This document shows, piece after piece, positions 16,587 to 24,896 of a DNA stretch of 64,000 nt. The translations under genes and the position numbers were made by a program. The notes under the pieces were generated by a model that was not told where the DNA came from, did no database searches, and saw only the letters and a program-made list of their open reading frames with translations. Positions within the stretch are counted from its first letter, which is position 1. Each line of letters begins with the position of its first letter. The stretch covers positions 62,001 to 126,000 of the forward strand of contig JAFYQI010000002.1 in the NCBI GenBank assembly GCA_017547175.1. Direction: 5' to 3'. Source of the stretch: Alistipes sp. (GTDB lineage: Bacteria > Bacteroidota > Bacteroidia > Bacteroidales > Rikenellaceae).

Positions 16587-17294
16587 TTAAAAGAGTTTCT
16601 TTTTCGAGGTCGTCACGACAAAATCCTTGAGGTAGAAGGGCTCAAAGTAGGCAATATCCTCGAATTTTTCGGCAGTATAGGCCTCCTCGGCCAGACGCAC
16701 CAAACCGCGTACTGAAGGTGAAACAGGGACCCATACCGCACCACTCAGCACCTCCTCGCACTTTTTAGCACCATTGCCGAAGATCACAAACGGACGCTCC
16801 GAGACACGCTCGACTGCAAAGCTTTCAGGGGTTATAATCTCTGCCGAAACCTCACTTTCAGGCTCACCCTGACTATTAAATCTTTGCGTATAGACCTCCA
16901 TACGGCGGGCGTCAACCATCGGACAGAGCACCGCGTTGTCCCAACCTTCGACATCCAAAATACCCGCCTCATAATCCTCACGCGCAACCTCCGCCAACGC
17001 ATCAAGCGAGCCAATGGCTAACAGCGGTTTTTGAATACCGTAGCAGAGTCCTTTGGCAAACGAAACGCCGATTCTCAAGCCCGTATATGAACCAGGTCCT
17101 TGACCGACTGCCACTGCATCCAGATCCTCAGGCTGCAGTCCCATTTCATCGAGCAGTTCATCGACAAACACACCCACCTGACGGGCATGATCACGCCCCT
17201 CCTCGCTTTCGCGCAACGAGATCAGTTCGCCATCTCGCGCTATACCGACCGAACAGATATCCGTGCCGGTCTCTATGCAGAGTATCAGTGCCAT
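16587..17294 (-). CDS. tsaB: tRNA threonylcarbamoyladenosine biosynthesis protein TsaB
   Basis: A 235-residue cytoplasmic ASKHA-fold protein that partners TsaD and TsaE in making the t6A37 modification of ANN-decoding tRNAs. The opening ILCIETGTDICSVGIA (phosphate-1-like loop) and GQGPGSYTGLRIGVSFAKGL are TsaB signatures. The length is normal. It follows smpB by about 9 bases, giving a small translation-related operon. TsaD and TsaE genes are not in the window. Confidence 0.95.
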   Translation of the reverse strand: MALILCIETGTDICSVGIARDGELISLRESEEGRDHARQVGVFVDELLDEMGLQPEDLDAVAVGQGPGSYTGLRIGVSFAKGLCYGIQKPLLAIGSLDALAEVAREDYEAGILDVEGWDNAVLCPMVDARRMEVYTQRFNSQGEPESEVSAEIITPESFAVERVSERPFVIFGNGAKKCEEVLSGAVWVPVSPSVRGLVRLAEEAYTAEKFEDIAYFEPFYLKDFVVTTSKKKLF

Positions 17295-17303
17295 AGTAAC
17301 AAC

Positions 17304-17765
17304 TTATCTAAAATTTTTCATTGCCTTATCCATCTCGCGCTTGGCATCGTTGGCCTTGAGATATTCTCGCTTGTCGTAAGCTTTTCGGCCACGCGCCAAA
17401 CCAATAACGATTTTCGCCAATCCGCGCTCATTGAGAAAAAGTCGCAACCCCACAATGGTCAATCCTTTATCTTGTGCAGCTCGCTCCAATTTTTGCAACT
17501 CGCGTCCTGTCAACAGTAATTTTCGGTCTCGGCGAGGTGTGTGATTGTTACACGTCCCCCACGCATACTCGGCGATATTTACACCACGAATCCACAATTC
17601 ACCACGGTCGAAATAACAATACGAATCGACCATCGAGGCCTTACCGGCACGAATCGATTTAATCTCCGTACCTACCAACACAACACCGGCTACCCACTCC
17701 TCCAGAATCTCGTAATCGAAGGTAGCGCGTTTGTTCTTTATATTGATCTTTTTTTGTTCACTCAT
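17304..17765 (-). CDS. smpB: SsrA-binding protein SmpB
   Basis: A 153-residue RNA-binding protein that brings tmRNA to stalled ribosomes for trans-translation. The OB-fold core has [25 protein letters not shown] residues (11-31), [14 protein letters not shown] and a C-terminal basic tail ([25 protein letters not shown] region) that enters the decoding centre. Family length is about 150-160. It is the first gene of smpB-tsaB-lipoprotein, after a 205-base spacer holding a large palindrome. The tmRNA gene was not seen in the window. Confidence 0.97.
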   Translation of the reverse strand: MSEQKKINIKNKRATFDYEILEEWVAGVVLVGTEIKSIRAGKASMVDSYCYFDRGELWIRGVNIAEYAWGTCNNHTPRRDRKLLLTGRELQKLERAAQDKGLTIVGLRLFLNERGLAKIVIGLARGRKAYDKREYLKANDAKREMDKAMKNFR

Positions 17766-17803
17766 CGTTCAAAACGGCACATTAATTGCACTTTTCGCCC
17801 GTG

Positions 17804-17964
17804 GGGATGGGTATCGGCTTAAGGTAACTAATTCTTTTATCTTTTGAATGTTTTACACATCTTTCTGTTTATTTTCTGTTTGCACACGGTATGCGTAGTG
17901 ATACGTATACGCACCCGATGCCCATCCCTCGGATCGCTCGTACAGCAAGTATGTCGGGCGATCC
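17804..17964. repeat. long-range palindrome in the dnaG-smpB spacer (loose relative of copies A and B)
   Basis: Arms 17804-17817 and 17915-17928 (GGGATGGGTATCGG against CCGATGCCCATCCC) are complementary with one wobble across about 97 bases. Inside lies TGCGTA/TACGCA (17892-17897/17908-17913). Outside lies a 7-bp stem GGATCGC/GCGATCC (17931-17937/17958-17964), whose loop contains GTACAGCAAGTATGT, similar to the core of copies A and B. It ends 6 bases from the dnaG stop codon. The smpB promoter should lie here, but no TAnnTTTG match was found. Confidence 0.6.
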
Positions 17965-17970
17965 GCCTTA

Positions 17971-19950
17971 TTACAGAATCAGACGTTGTATTTTATTGGC
18001 CAACTTTACTTTAATCTGATTCAAATGAGATATTTGATGCATAATCTCTTGTTCCTCCTCTTCACTCAACGGTCCACTCTGAAACCGATCGAATTGAGCT
18101 TTAATCAAGCCATCGATCACCTTCGAACGATAAATCGTAATCGTCTTAGGCACACCGGCCGACAACTGTTCCTCATCGCTATCGATGTGCACCTCTTTGC
18201 GTTTCCACAACTCACTCATGACATAGTTGTCGTCGGCCGTCGTGATATCGATCGACACATTGATCACATCGGCATCAACGTGGTTGATAAAGCACTGCAT
18301 GGGAACCTCAACCCCCACACCTCGCTCTAACCACTCGGTGCGATAAGTCTCCAAAATACGATTATAGACCGGATCCTGGAAATGCAATTGATCGGTATCC
18401 AGCTCGCCGAAAATCAATTCAGCCACATTGCACTCGACCATATTCTTGCCCTCCTTGACCTCAAAATTGCGATGACCATGCTTGAGCAAAAACTTCACCA
18501 ATTCACGCTCCAGGGTTTCGACGCTGCTTCCCGCCTCAATCTGCGTATTGATCACCGCTTCGGTCTGCGCTTCGGCCTGTTCTTGACGAATCTGCGCCGT
18601 CTGACGACGCACAAACTCATCCGCATCACGATCGCCGGTCGTTGAAAGTCGCTTACGAGCCACCTCTCCCACGAGTACCTGTTCCGGTGTATCGGTCGTA
18701 CGCGCACACTCCTTGATATAGACCGCACGCTGAATGGCATCGGGAATCTGCGCAATGGACTGCACCATATCGGCAATCACCGCACTCTTACGTGCAGGAT
18801 CTCCCTGTGCTTCATCAAGCAGAAGACGCGCTTTGAAGTTCAAAAAATCCTGTTCGTGATCGGTAATATAGCGACGCACCTCGTCGGCCGTATGGCTACG
18901 GGCAAAACTATCGGGATCTTCGCCATCGGGCAAAAGCACCACACGCACATTCATACCCTCCTGCAGGATCAGGTCGATACCACGCAACGAGGCTTTGATA
19001 CCGGCCGGATCGGAATCGTAGATAACGGTCATATTACGCGAAAAGCGCGACAAGAGTCGTATCTGCTGCGTAGTAAGCGAGGTACCTGACGATGCCACCA
19101 CATTCTCGATACCTACCTGATGCATCGAAATCACATCGAGATAACCCTCTACCATGATAGCGCAATCTTGTTGCTGGATGGCACGTTTGGCAAAATAGAG
19201 GCCGTAAATCTCGTTGCGTTTGCTGTAGATATCGCTCTCAGGGGAATTGAGATATTTGGCTACCTTCTTATCCGAGCGCAGCGTGCGCGCACCAAAGGCC
19301 ACCACGCGCCCCGAGATATTATGCACAGGAAAGATAACACGATCGCGGAAAGGGTCGTAGAGATGGCCATCGCTCTCGCGCGCCTTCGTAAGGCCTGTGC
19401 GTATCAGGAACTCCTCCTTGTAGCCTGCAGCCAACGCATCACGCGTCATGCGATCGCCATACGAAGGGCAAAAACCGAGCGCAAATTTGCGAATCGTCGC
19501 ATCAGTCAGCTTACGTTGTTGACGGAAATAGCTCAAGCCGACCGCCATACCTTCTTCATCACGATGGAGGTAATTCATAAAGTACTCCGTTGCCCAACTA
19601 TTGACAGCAAACATACTCTCACGATCGTTGTTGCGACGGATATCCTCTTCGGTCTCCTCACGCTCCTCAACGGGAATATTGTAGCGCTTGGCCACCATCT
19701 TCAGTGCCTCGGGATAGGTGATGCTTTCGTGCTCCATTAAGAATGTAACGGCATTACCACCCTTACCGCATCCGAAACATTTATAGAGTCCCTTGGAGGG
19801 AGAGACGACAAACGAAGGGGTTTTCTCGTTATGAAACGGACAACACGCCATGTAGTTGACACCCTTACGTTTGAGCGTCACATACTCACCAATAATCTCA
19901 ACGATATTGGCTGCGGCATAAATTTTATCAACTGTTGACCGATCTATCAT
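17971..19950 (-). CDS. dnaG: DNA primase
   Basis: A 659-residue primase that lays RNA primers at replication forks. The CHC2 zinc site is C37-H40-C58-C61 (CPFHNEKTPSF ... YKCFGCG). The Toprim catalytic core has MVEGYLDVISMHQ with the conserved Glu and IYDSDPAGIKA with the metal-binding Asp pair. The remaining C-terminal part (about 430-659) is the helicase-interacting region and is divergent, as usual. ATG 19950 gives the standard MIDRSTVDKIYAAANIVEII start. A near-perfect -7 box lies only a few bases upstream, so the mRNA may be nearly leaderless. Confidence 0.97.
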   Translation of the reverse strand: MIDRSTVDKIYAAANIVEIIGEYVTLKRKGVNYMACCPFHNEKTPSFVVSPSKGLYKCFGCGKGGNAVTFLMEHESITYPEALKMVAKRYNIPVEEREETEEDIRRNNDRESMFAVNSWATEYFMNYLHRDEEGMAVGLSYFRQQRKLTDATIRKFALGFCPSYGDRMTRDALAAGYKEEFLIRTGLTKARESDGHLYDPFRDRVIFPVHNISGRVVAFGARTLRSDKKVAKYLNSPESDIYSKRNEIYGLYFAKRAIQQQDCAIMVEGYLDVISMHQVGIENVVASSGTSLTTQQIRLLSRFSRNMTVIYDSDPAGIKASLRGIDLILQEGMNVRVVLLPDGEDPDSFARSHTADEVRRYITDHEQDFLNFKARLLLDEAQGDPARKSAVIADMVQSIAQIPDAIQRAVYIKECARTTDTPEQVLVGEVARKRLSTTGDRDADEFVRRQTAQIRQEQAEAQTEAVINTQIEAGSSVETLERELVKFLLKHGHRNFEVKEGKNMVECNVAELIFGELDTDQLHFQDPVYNRILETYRTEWLERGVGVEVPMQCFINHVDADVINVSIDITTADDNYVMSELWKRKEVHIDSDEEQLSAGVPKTITIYRSKVIDGLIKAQFDRFQSGPLSEEEEQEIMHQISHLNQIKVKLANKIQRLIL

Positions 19951-19954
19951 TTTG

Positions 19955-19962
19955 CAAAAATA
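19955..19962 (-). promoter_or_regulatory. -7 promoter element for dnaG
   Basis: Read on the minus strand this is TATTTTTG, a TAnnTTTG match ending 4 bases before the dnaG ATG. If used, the transcript starts at or within the start codon. Confidence 0.4.
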
Positions 19963-20008
19963 GGGAATTTAATGCAAAATGAAAAATCGAAACGAATGAA
20001 AAAGAGAC

Positions 20009-20038
20009 AAAAAAAGTTGGAGGTTGCCCTCCAACTTT
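20009..20038 (-). terminator. intrinsic terminator of the pectin-degradation operon
   Basis: An 11-bp perfect stem (20013-20023 with 20028-20038) with a 4-base loop is followed on the minus strand by a run of T residues (complement of 20009-20015). It lies 15 bases after the GH105 stop. Confidence 0.9.
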
Positions 20039-20053
20039 CAACACTCAACTTAC

Positions 20054-21280
20054 TTAGCGCAGTGCACGCTCATATTCCATAGCCGCCCAAATAAAGGGAC
20101 CCGTAGCTTTGGGATCGTTGTCGCGAATCGGCTCCGAGAGGTAGTATTCGTACGTTCCGTCACGACGTGTGCCTTCGGTATCCAAACCGGCTACAGCACA
20201 GCACGAGGTGATCGAGATCGTACCATCCTCCTCCAATTTCAAGAAGCGATCAACAAACTGACGGTAGCGCTTCATCCACTCGTCACGATACGACTCGGGC
20301 AGATACCCCAAACGGATCGCCTTGAGCACCGAGTAGATATACATGATCGAGCCGGTGGACTCCTCGTAGTTGCCTTCGCGACCAGGGAACTCAACCACCT
20401 GATACCACATGCCGCTCTCGGGATGCGCATAGCGCGGCAAGATGTCGGCGATGTGGGTCAGAATCTCAACCATCGGTTGCGTCTGCTCGTTCACACCCAG
20501 GTACTGCAACGTCTCGACAATAGCCATCATGTACCAGCCCAGCGCTCGATTCCAGGTGTGAGCCGAACGGCCCGTCTCCTTGTCGCACCAGAACTGCGCG
20601 CGCACATCGTCGAAAGCGTGGCAGAAAAGCCCCGTTTCGGGCACATAGGTACCACGTGCAGCGCAGATAAAATGGTTGACAATATCATCAACATAACGCT
20701 TACCGGCCTCTGCATCAACAGGCATCACACGACGCATCACATATTCGGCATAGAAGGGCTGACCCATATAGATACCGTCGAGCCACATCTGCTGCGGGTA
20801 GCGTTGCTTGTGCCAGAAGCCTCCGGCCGCAATGCGCGGATGCTCATGCAGCTGCTCCCAAAGGGTCTGCAGTACCTGCTCGTAACGTTCCTCGCCCGTC
20901 TTCTCGGCAATCTCAAAAAGCGGACGTCCGGGGCAAATGTGGTCGATATTGTACTTCTCCTTGGCGTAGCTGATCACTGTGCCGTCAGGCTGTACGATCG
21001 AGTCGTAGTAGCGCAGGGCATAGGCATCGAAATCGGGGCGATCGTACTCCTTGGCAGCCTCCATCATAGCCAACAACTCAAGGCCCGTCGTGTAGTTCCA
21101 CTTGATCTTACCGACGGGGATAAAGTCGATCTGCGCAGGCGAGGGATTGCGGGCAATCTCACTCTCCGCCATCCAGACAGCCAGCGGCTTATCAGCATCG
21201 AGGAAGGGGTGCTTCCCGGCTTGTGTGCAGGCCGAAAGTCCCAACAACACGGCCAACGAGACCAGAATCATTCGTTTCAT
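20054..21280 (-). CDS. Unsaturated rhamnogalacturonyl hydrolase (GH105), lipoprotein
   Basis: A 408-residue secreted enzyme with lipobox LSAC (Cys18). The (alpha/alpha)6 barrel is of the GH105/GH88 type, which hydrates the 4,5-double bond of unsaturated galacturonate at the non-reducing end of lyase products and so releases the sugar. The expected acidic residues are D113 (YNIDH) and D168 in MWLDGIYMGQPF, matching the two Asp of YteR-like enzymes. HTWNRALGWYM and YEESTGSIMY are further barrel signatures. It closes the operon with lyases that make its substrate. GH88-type glucuronyl hydrolase is the alternative but fits less well. Confidence 0.93.
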   Translation of the reverse strand: MKRMILVSLAVLLGLSACTQAGKHPFLDADKPLAVWMAESEIARNPSPAQIDFIPVGKIKWNYTTGLELLAMMEAAKEYDRPDFDAYALRYYDSIVQPDGTVISYAKEKYNIDHICPGRPLFEIAEKTGEERYEQVLQTLWEQLHEHPRIAAGGFWHKQRYPQQMWLDGIYMGQPFYAEYVMRRVMPVDAEAGKRYVDDIVNHFICAARGTYVPETGLFCHAFDDVRAQFWCDKETGRSAHTWNRALGWYMMAIVETLQYLGVNEQTQPMVEILTHIADILPRYAHPESGMWYQVVEFPGREGNYEESTGSIMYIYSVLKAIRLGYLPESYRDEWMKRYRQFVDRFLKLEEDGTISITSCCAVAGLDTEGTRRDGTYEYYLSEPIRDNDPKATGPFIWAAMEYERALR

Positions 21281-21299
21281 AGCGTTCTGTTTATACGGA

Positions 21300-22928
21300 T
21301 TATTTCAAATACTTATCAATGAGCGCCTGAGCCTCCTTCTTGGTCAGCTGGTGCGACCACTCCACGCGGCCCTTCTTGTTGACACCCTTACCCTTCGAAC
21401 CGTACTCGCCATAGTAGGTAGTCGAGGGGTTCTCCTTGTTCGACCAAAGTTCCCAACCGGCAGCCGTAATATGCTCACCCAGCTCGCAGTTGATGAAGAT
21501 GGTCTTGGCATAGGGACGCCACGGACGACCCAGGTAGCACTTCGTAACCCCCTCAGCAGCCGTCAAACGGCAGTTGAAGAAGATGTAGCCCACCTCCTGC
21601 TCCTCAACGGTCGAGGCGGCCGTCACGTAGGAGTTCGAGAGCGAACGAATCTCGCAGTCACGGAAAATAGCAGCCGCAGCACCGAAGATAAAGTCAGTCG
21701 TACCCTCGATATAGCAGTTATCAAAGTAGTTCCAACGCTCACCGCCGATCTTCTCATTCGAGTTGCCCGTACCGCGCGTATAGAGCGTATCCTGGTTACC
21801 CAGGAAACGGCAGTTACGGAAGTGAAGGTTGTTACCCAACGTCTGCACAGCCACAGCCTGACCTACACGGCCGGCCGTATTCTCGAACGTGATGTTATCC
21901 ACCGTCCAATTATCAGCACCAAAGTAGATTGTAGCCGAGCCCGACGTACCAATATTCTGACCCTTGATATTCTTACGACCGGCAAAATCATCCCACGAAA
22001 TAACGGCATTACCCACACCATAGAGGTGCACATTACGCTTGGTCCAGGGGATCGAAATCTTCTCGCGATAGAGACCCTCTGAAAGGCGGATCTCGATCGT
22101 TGCGTTGCAATAATCAGGAATGGCATCAATGGCCTCCTTCACGGTGAAGAAGTCGCCCGTACCATCCTTGGCTACTACATAATCGGGTACCACGAGGTGC
22201 TCGGCCAAGGCGGGAATTTCTTGTTTAACGAGGTCGGCCACCATGCGCGAAAGCACATGAGCACCCTGCACATTGAGGTGCGTATTATCCTCACGACCAT
22301 CAGGATAGAGGGGTGAAGTACCCTGCTTTACCCACATGAAGTAGGCACGCGAAGGTTCGTCGCCCAGCGCCTTGAGCCAAGCCTCGGTCACGGGTTCCAT
22401 ATCGAGCAGCACGACATCCAGTTCCTCAGCCACCTGACATACACGGTCGGGATACTCGCCGTGGGTCTTGATCAGCGCCCCCTCCTCGGTAAAGTGACGG
22501 CGGGCGATCGGAGTCATCAGCACGGGAATACCACCCTTCTCGCGCGTCTCACGAACATAGCGGCGCAGGTTCTCGGCAAAGACCTCGGGTACTGAGCCCA
22601 CCTTCGGGCGATCAACCTTCTCGTCGTTGTGACCGAACTGAATAAATACATAATCGCCAGCCTGCATCTGGTCGTAAATCACGTCCCAACGACCCTCCTC
22701 ACGGAACGATTTGGTCGAACGGCCATTCATGGCGTGGTTCTCAACCACCACCTTCTCATCGAAGAAGGCACGGAAGAGCTGCCCCCAACCACGTTCGGGG
22801 TTTTCCTTTTCCAAATTCTTGTTTGCACAGGTCGAGTCGCCGATCAAATAGACGTGCGTCGGACGCTGCTCCGCGGCCGAAGCGGCCACAAAGCAGAAGA
22901 GTGCTAAGACTAATAGAAGTTTTTTCAT
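21300..22928 (-). CDS. Bifunctional CE12 rhamnogalacturonan acetylesterase - CE8 pectin methylesterase
   Basis: A 542-residue secreted fusion with signal peptide about 1-19. Residues 23-245 are an SGNH/CE12 esterase: nucleophile S32 (IGDSTCA), G69 (MNGRS), N101 (GHNDEK) and the D214/H217 dyad (DNTHLN), all four blocks intact. Residues about 249-540 are a CE8 beta-helix with GQAVAVQ, GNQDTLY, GTTDFIFGA and YLGRPWR, so both halves should be active. One protein would thus remove O-acetyl and methyl esters from pectin, exposing it to the PL1 and GH28 enzymes next to it. It lies 7 bases after the PL1 gene and 19 bases before GH105. The CE8 half is a paralogue of the lipoprotein at 3692, but this fusion has no lipobox. 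Confidence 0.93.
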   Translation of the reverse strand: MKKLLLVLALFCFVAASAAEQRPTHVYLIGDSTCANKNLEKENPERGWGQLFRAFFDEKVVVENHAMNGRSTKSFREEGRWDVIYDQMQAGDYVFIQFGHNDEKVDRPKVGSVPEVFAENLRRYVRETREKGGIPVLMTPIARRHFTEEGALIKTHGEYPDRVCQVAEELDVVLLDMEPVTEAWLKALGDEPSRAYFMWVKQGTSPLYPDGREDNTHLNVQGAHVLSRMVADLVKQEIPALAEHLVVPDYVVAKDGTGDFFTVKEAIDAIPDYCNATIEIRLSEGLYREKISIPWTKRNVHLYGVGNAVISWDDFAGRKNIKGQNIGTSGSATIYFGADNWTVDNITFENTAGRVGQAVAVQTLGNNLHFRNCRFLGNQDTLYTRGTGNSNEKIGGERWNYFDNCYIEGTTDFIFGAAAAIFRDCEIRSLSNSYVTAASTVEEQEVGYIFFNCRLTAAEGVTKCYLGRPWRPYAKTIFINCELGEHITAAGWELWSNKENPSTTYYGEYGSKGKGVNKKGRVEWSHQLTKKEAQALIDKYLK

Positions 22929-22935
22929 AATGGTT

Positions 22936-24885
22936 TTATTCTAATTTGGTGTAGTTGCCACCCGTGGTTTGAGCAGCAGTAATATCCTGCACAAGGAAGT
23001 GCAGGTAGATCTCAAAATTGGTATAGAGGCCCTGCGGATCGAGCGTCTTGAGCAAAGCATCGTTCTTCGACTTATCCAGACCCAGCAACGCCTCGTAATA
23101 GTCGGGGATGTTGTCCTTATCCGTGTCGGTCGTGGCGCGTTTCAGTTCTTCGTCCGTAGCTATCAAAGCGGGATAGCCTCCCACATCCGATGGCAGATCG
23201 ATAATGCCGTTTTTCGAACCGTTCGAGCCATTCTTGTAGAAGCTCGAAGCGCGCGTATGCTCCACCGTACGGCTATCCACCGCATCGCGTCGAAGCGAAG
23301 CACCGGCATAGCCCAGTACCTGTTCATAGGCCTTCGAGGCCGTGTGACTCGTCACACTGCAAGCGGTCGTGTTGTAGCGAATCGGGAGCACTGCATCGAG
23401 CCACGTCACATCGGGCTTTACCTGACTCATCGAGCTCTCCACAAGCGGGAAGCCCTTTTTGTTATCGGCATTGAGCTGCGCACCCACCGAACTGGAGGGG
23501 TCAATCGACGAGTCAAAGCGATTCGAGTTGCCATCCGTAAAGATATGGGCAGCGCCCTCGTCATAGGTTACGCTTCCGCTCGTGTAGCGACCATCTACGT
23601 TGTAGAAATAGCTACGACGCTTGCCGCCATTCTCCGTACCCGTACCGTTCTTGTAGCTGATACCCTTGCCGTTGATCGAACCGGGACCCCACTTGTAGTA
23701 GTTACCCACGAAATTCATGCGCGCCCCCTCACCTCCGTAGGCCGTATTGCTACAGAAGTTATAGACCACGTTGTTGCGGTAGTCGATCGAACGCTCCGAC
23801 TGCTTGATATCATGGTCCTTACTATTGGGATAGTAAGTATTCGGAGAGCCGAAACGCGGATTACGCGAATCGTGGTTGGCCAACAGGTTGTGGTGGAACG
23901 AGGCAGAAACACCATCCCACACACCGCCATAACCGTGCGAGCCCTTCGTGTGGCCGGCATTGTGCAACGACTCGGTGAGCAGACACCACTGCATCGTAAA
24001 GTTCTGATTGGCATAGAACGAGGCACATTCATCCGTTGACCATGACATGGAGCAGTGGTCGAGGATGATGTTCTTGTGGTAACGACCCCAAACAGCATCC
24101 AAGCCATCGTCATCGCTTGCATTGCGTACACCGGGTCGGAAACGCAAATAGCGAATAATGACATTATCGGCATCCACGACCGTCGAGTAGTAACGCAGGC
24201 AGATACCACCTCCGGGTGCCGTCTGGCCCGCAATGGTCAGGTTGCCCTTCTTGATTCTCAGATCCGATTTCAGCTCAATCGTACCCGCCACATCGAAAAC
24301 AATCGTACGCGCGCCATCCGTTTCGATCGCAGCACGCAACGAGCCTGCACCCGAATCGTTGAGATTGGTCACATGGATCACCATACCGCCACGACCACCC
24401 GTGGTGAACATACCACCACCCTCGGCACCCGGGAAGGCGCGAATCACGCCATCCTGTTCCGAGGCGGGAAGTTTCAATGCAGTTGGTTGGGGCGTCGGAT
24501 CGGGCGTCGGGTCAGGCTGCTGCTCGATATAGGAACAGGTGGAATAGGCCGACCAGTCCGATTCGGTATAACCCTTATTGTCAAGTGGAAGTGCCTTTAC
24601 GCGCACCTGATAGATCACATTCGGGCGCATCGTAAAGCGGTACTCGGTAATCATGACTTGTTCGCTCTTGGGAGCTGAACCCTCCTCAACCACCTCACAC
24701 AAATAGGCGGCAGCATGTGCTACCGCCGCCCAACGTACCGTTGCTTGCTGATCGCTGACCGTCGCTGTCAGATGGGGCGTAGCAAGCGGCTCAAAGAGCT
24801 TCCCATCGCCCGAGCCGCCACCACAGGCCATAAGACCTGTGGCGAGCAGCATCGTGCAGAGAAGCCTAGCGATTTTATGCATCAT
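22936..24885 (-). CDS. Pectate lyase (PL1 family), lipoprotein with FN3-like N-terminal domain
   Basis: A 649-residue lipoprotein (GLMAC, Cys21). Residues about 35-118 look like a fibronectin type III domain (TVRWAAVAHAAAYLCEV ... IYQVRVKAL). A PDPTPDPTPQPT linker follows, then a PL1 right-handed beta-helix from about 145 (FPGAEGGGMFTTGGRGG, NVIIRYLRFRPG, ILDHCSMSWSTDE, SFHHNLLANHDSRNPRFG), holding the Ca-binding Asp and catalytic Arg regions. The end (DTDKDNIPDYYEALLGLDK) looks like a calcium-binding DxDxDx loop. It should cleave de-esterified homogalacturonan by beta-elimination. Catalytic and C-terminal parts are very similar to the next gene at 24897, pointing to tandem duplication. Confidence 0.9.
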   Translation of the reverse strand: MMHKIARLLCTMLLATGLMACGGGSGDGKLFEPLATPHLTATVSDQQATVRWAAVAHAAAYLCEVVEEGSAPKSEQVMITEYRFTMRPNVIYQVRVKALPLDNKGYTESDWSAYSTCSYIEQQPDPTPDPTPQPTALKLPASEQDGVIRAFPGAEGGGMFTTGGRGGMVIHVTNLNDSGAGSLRAAIETDGARTIVFDVAGTIELKSDLRIKKGNLTIAGQTAPGGGICLRYYSTVVDADNVIIRYLRFRPGVRNASDDDGLDAVWGRYHKNIILDHCSMSWSTDECASFYANQNFTMQWCLLTESLHNAGHTKGSHGYGGVWDGVSASFHHNLLANHDSRNPRFGSPNTYYPNSKDHDIKQSERSIDYRNNVVYNFCSNTAYGGEGARMNFVGNYYKWGPGSINGKGISYKNGTGTENGGKRRSYFYNVDGRYTSGSVTYDEGAAHIFTDGNSNRFDSSIDPSSSVGAQLNADNKKGFPLVESSMSQVKPDVTWLDAVLPIRYNTTACSVTSHTASKAYEQVLGYAGASLRRDAVDSRTVEHTRASSFYKNGSNGSKNGIIDLPSDVGGYPALIATDEELKRATTDTDKDNIPDYYEALLGLDKSKNDALLKTLDPQGLYTNFEIYLHFLVQDITAAQTTGGNYTKLE

Positions 24886-24896
24886 TTTCCTGTTTA

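Noticed and set aside
17766..17970. Possible riboswitch, tmRNA or 6S RNA in the dnaG-smpB spacer
   Set aside because: No conserved core of a known RNA class could be matched; only the palindrome is supported.
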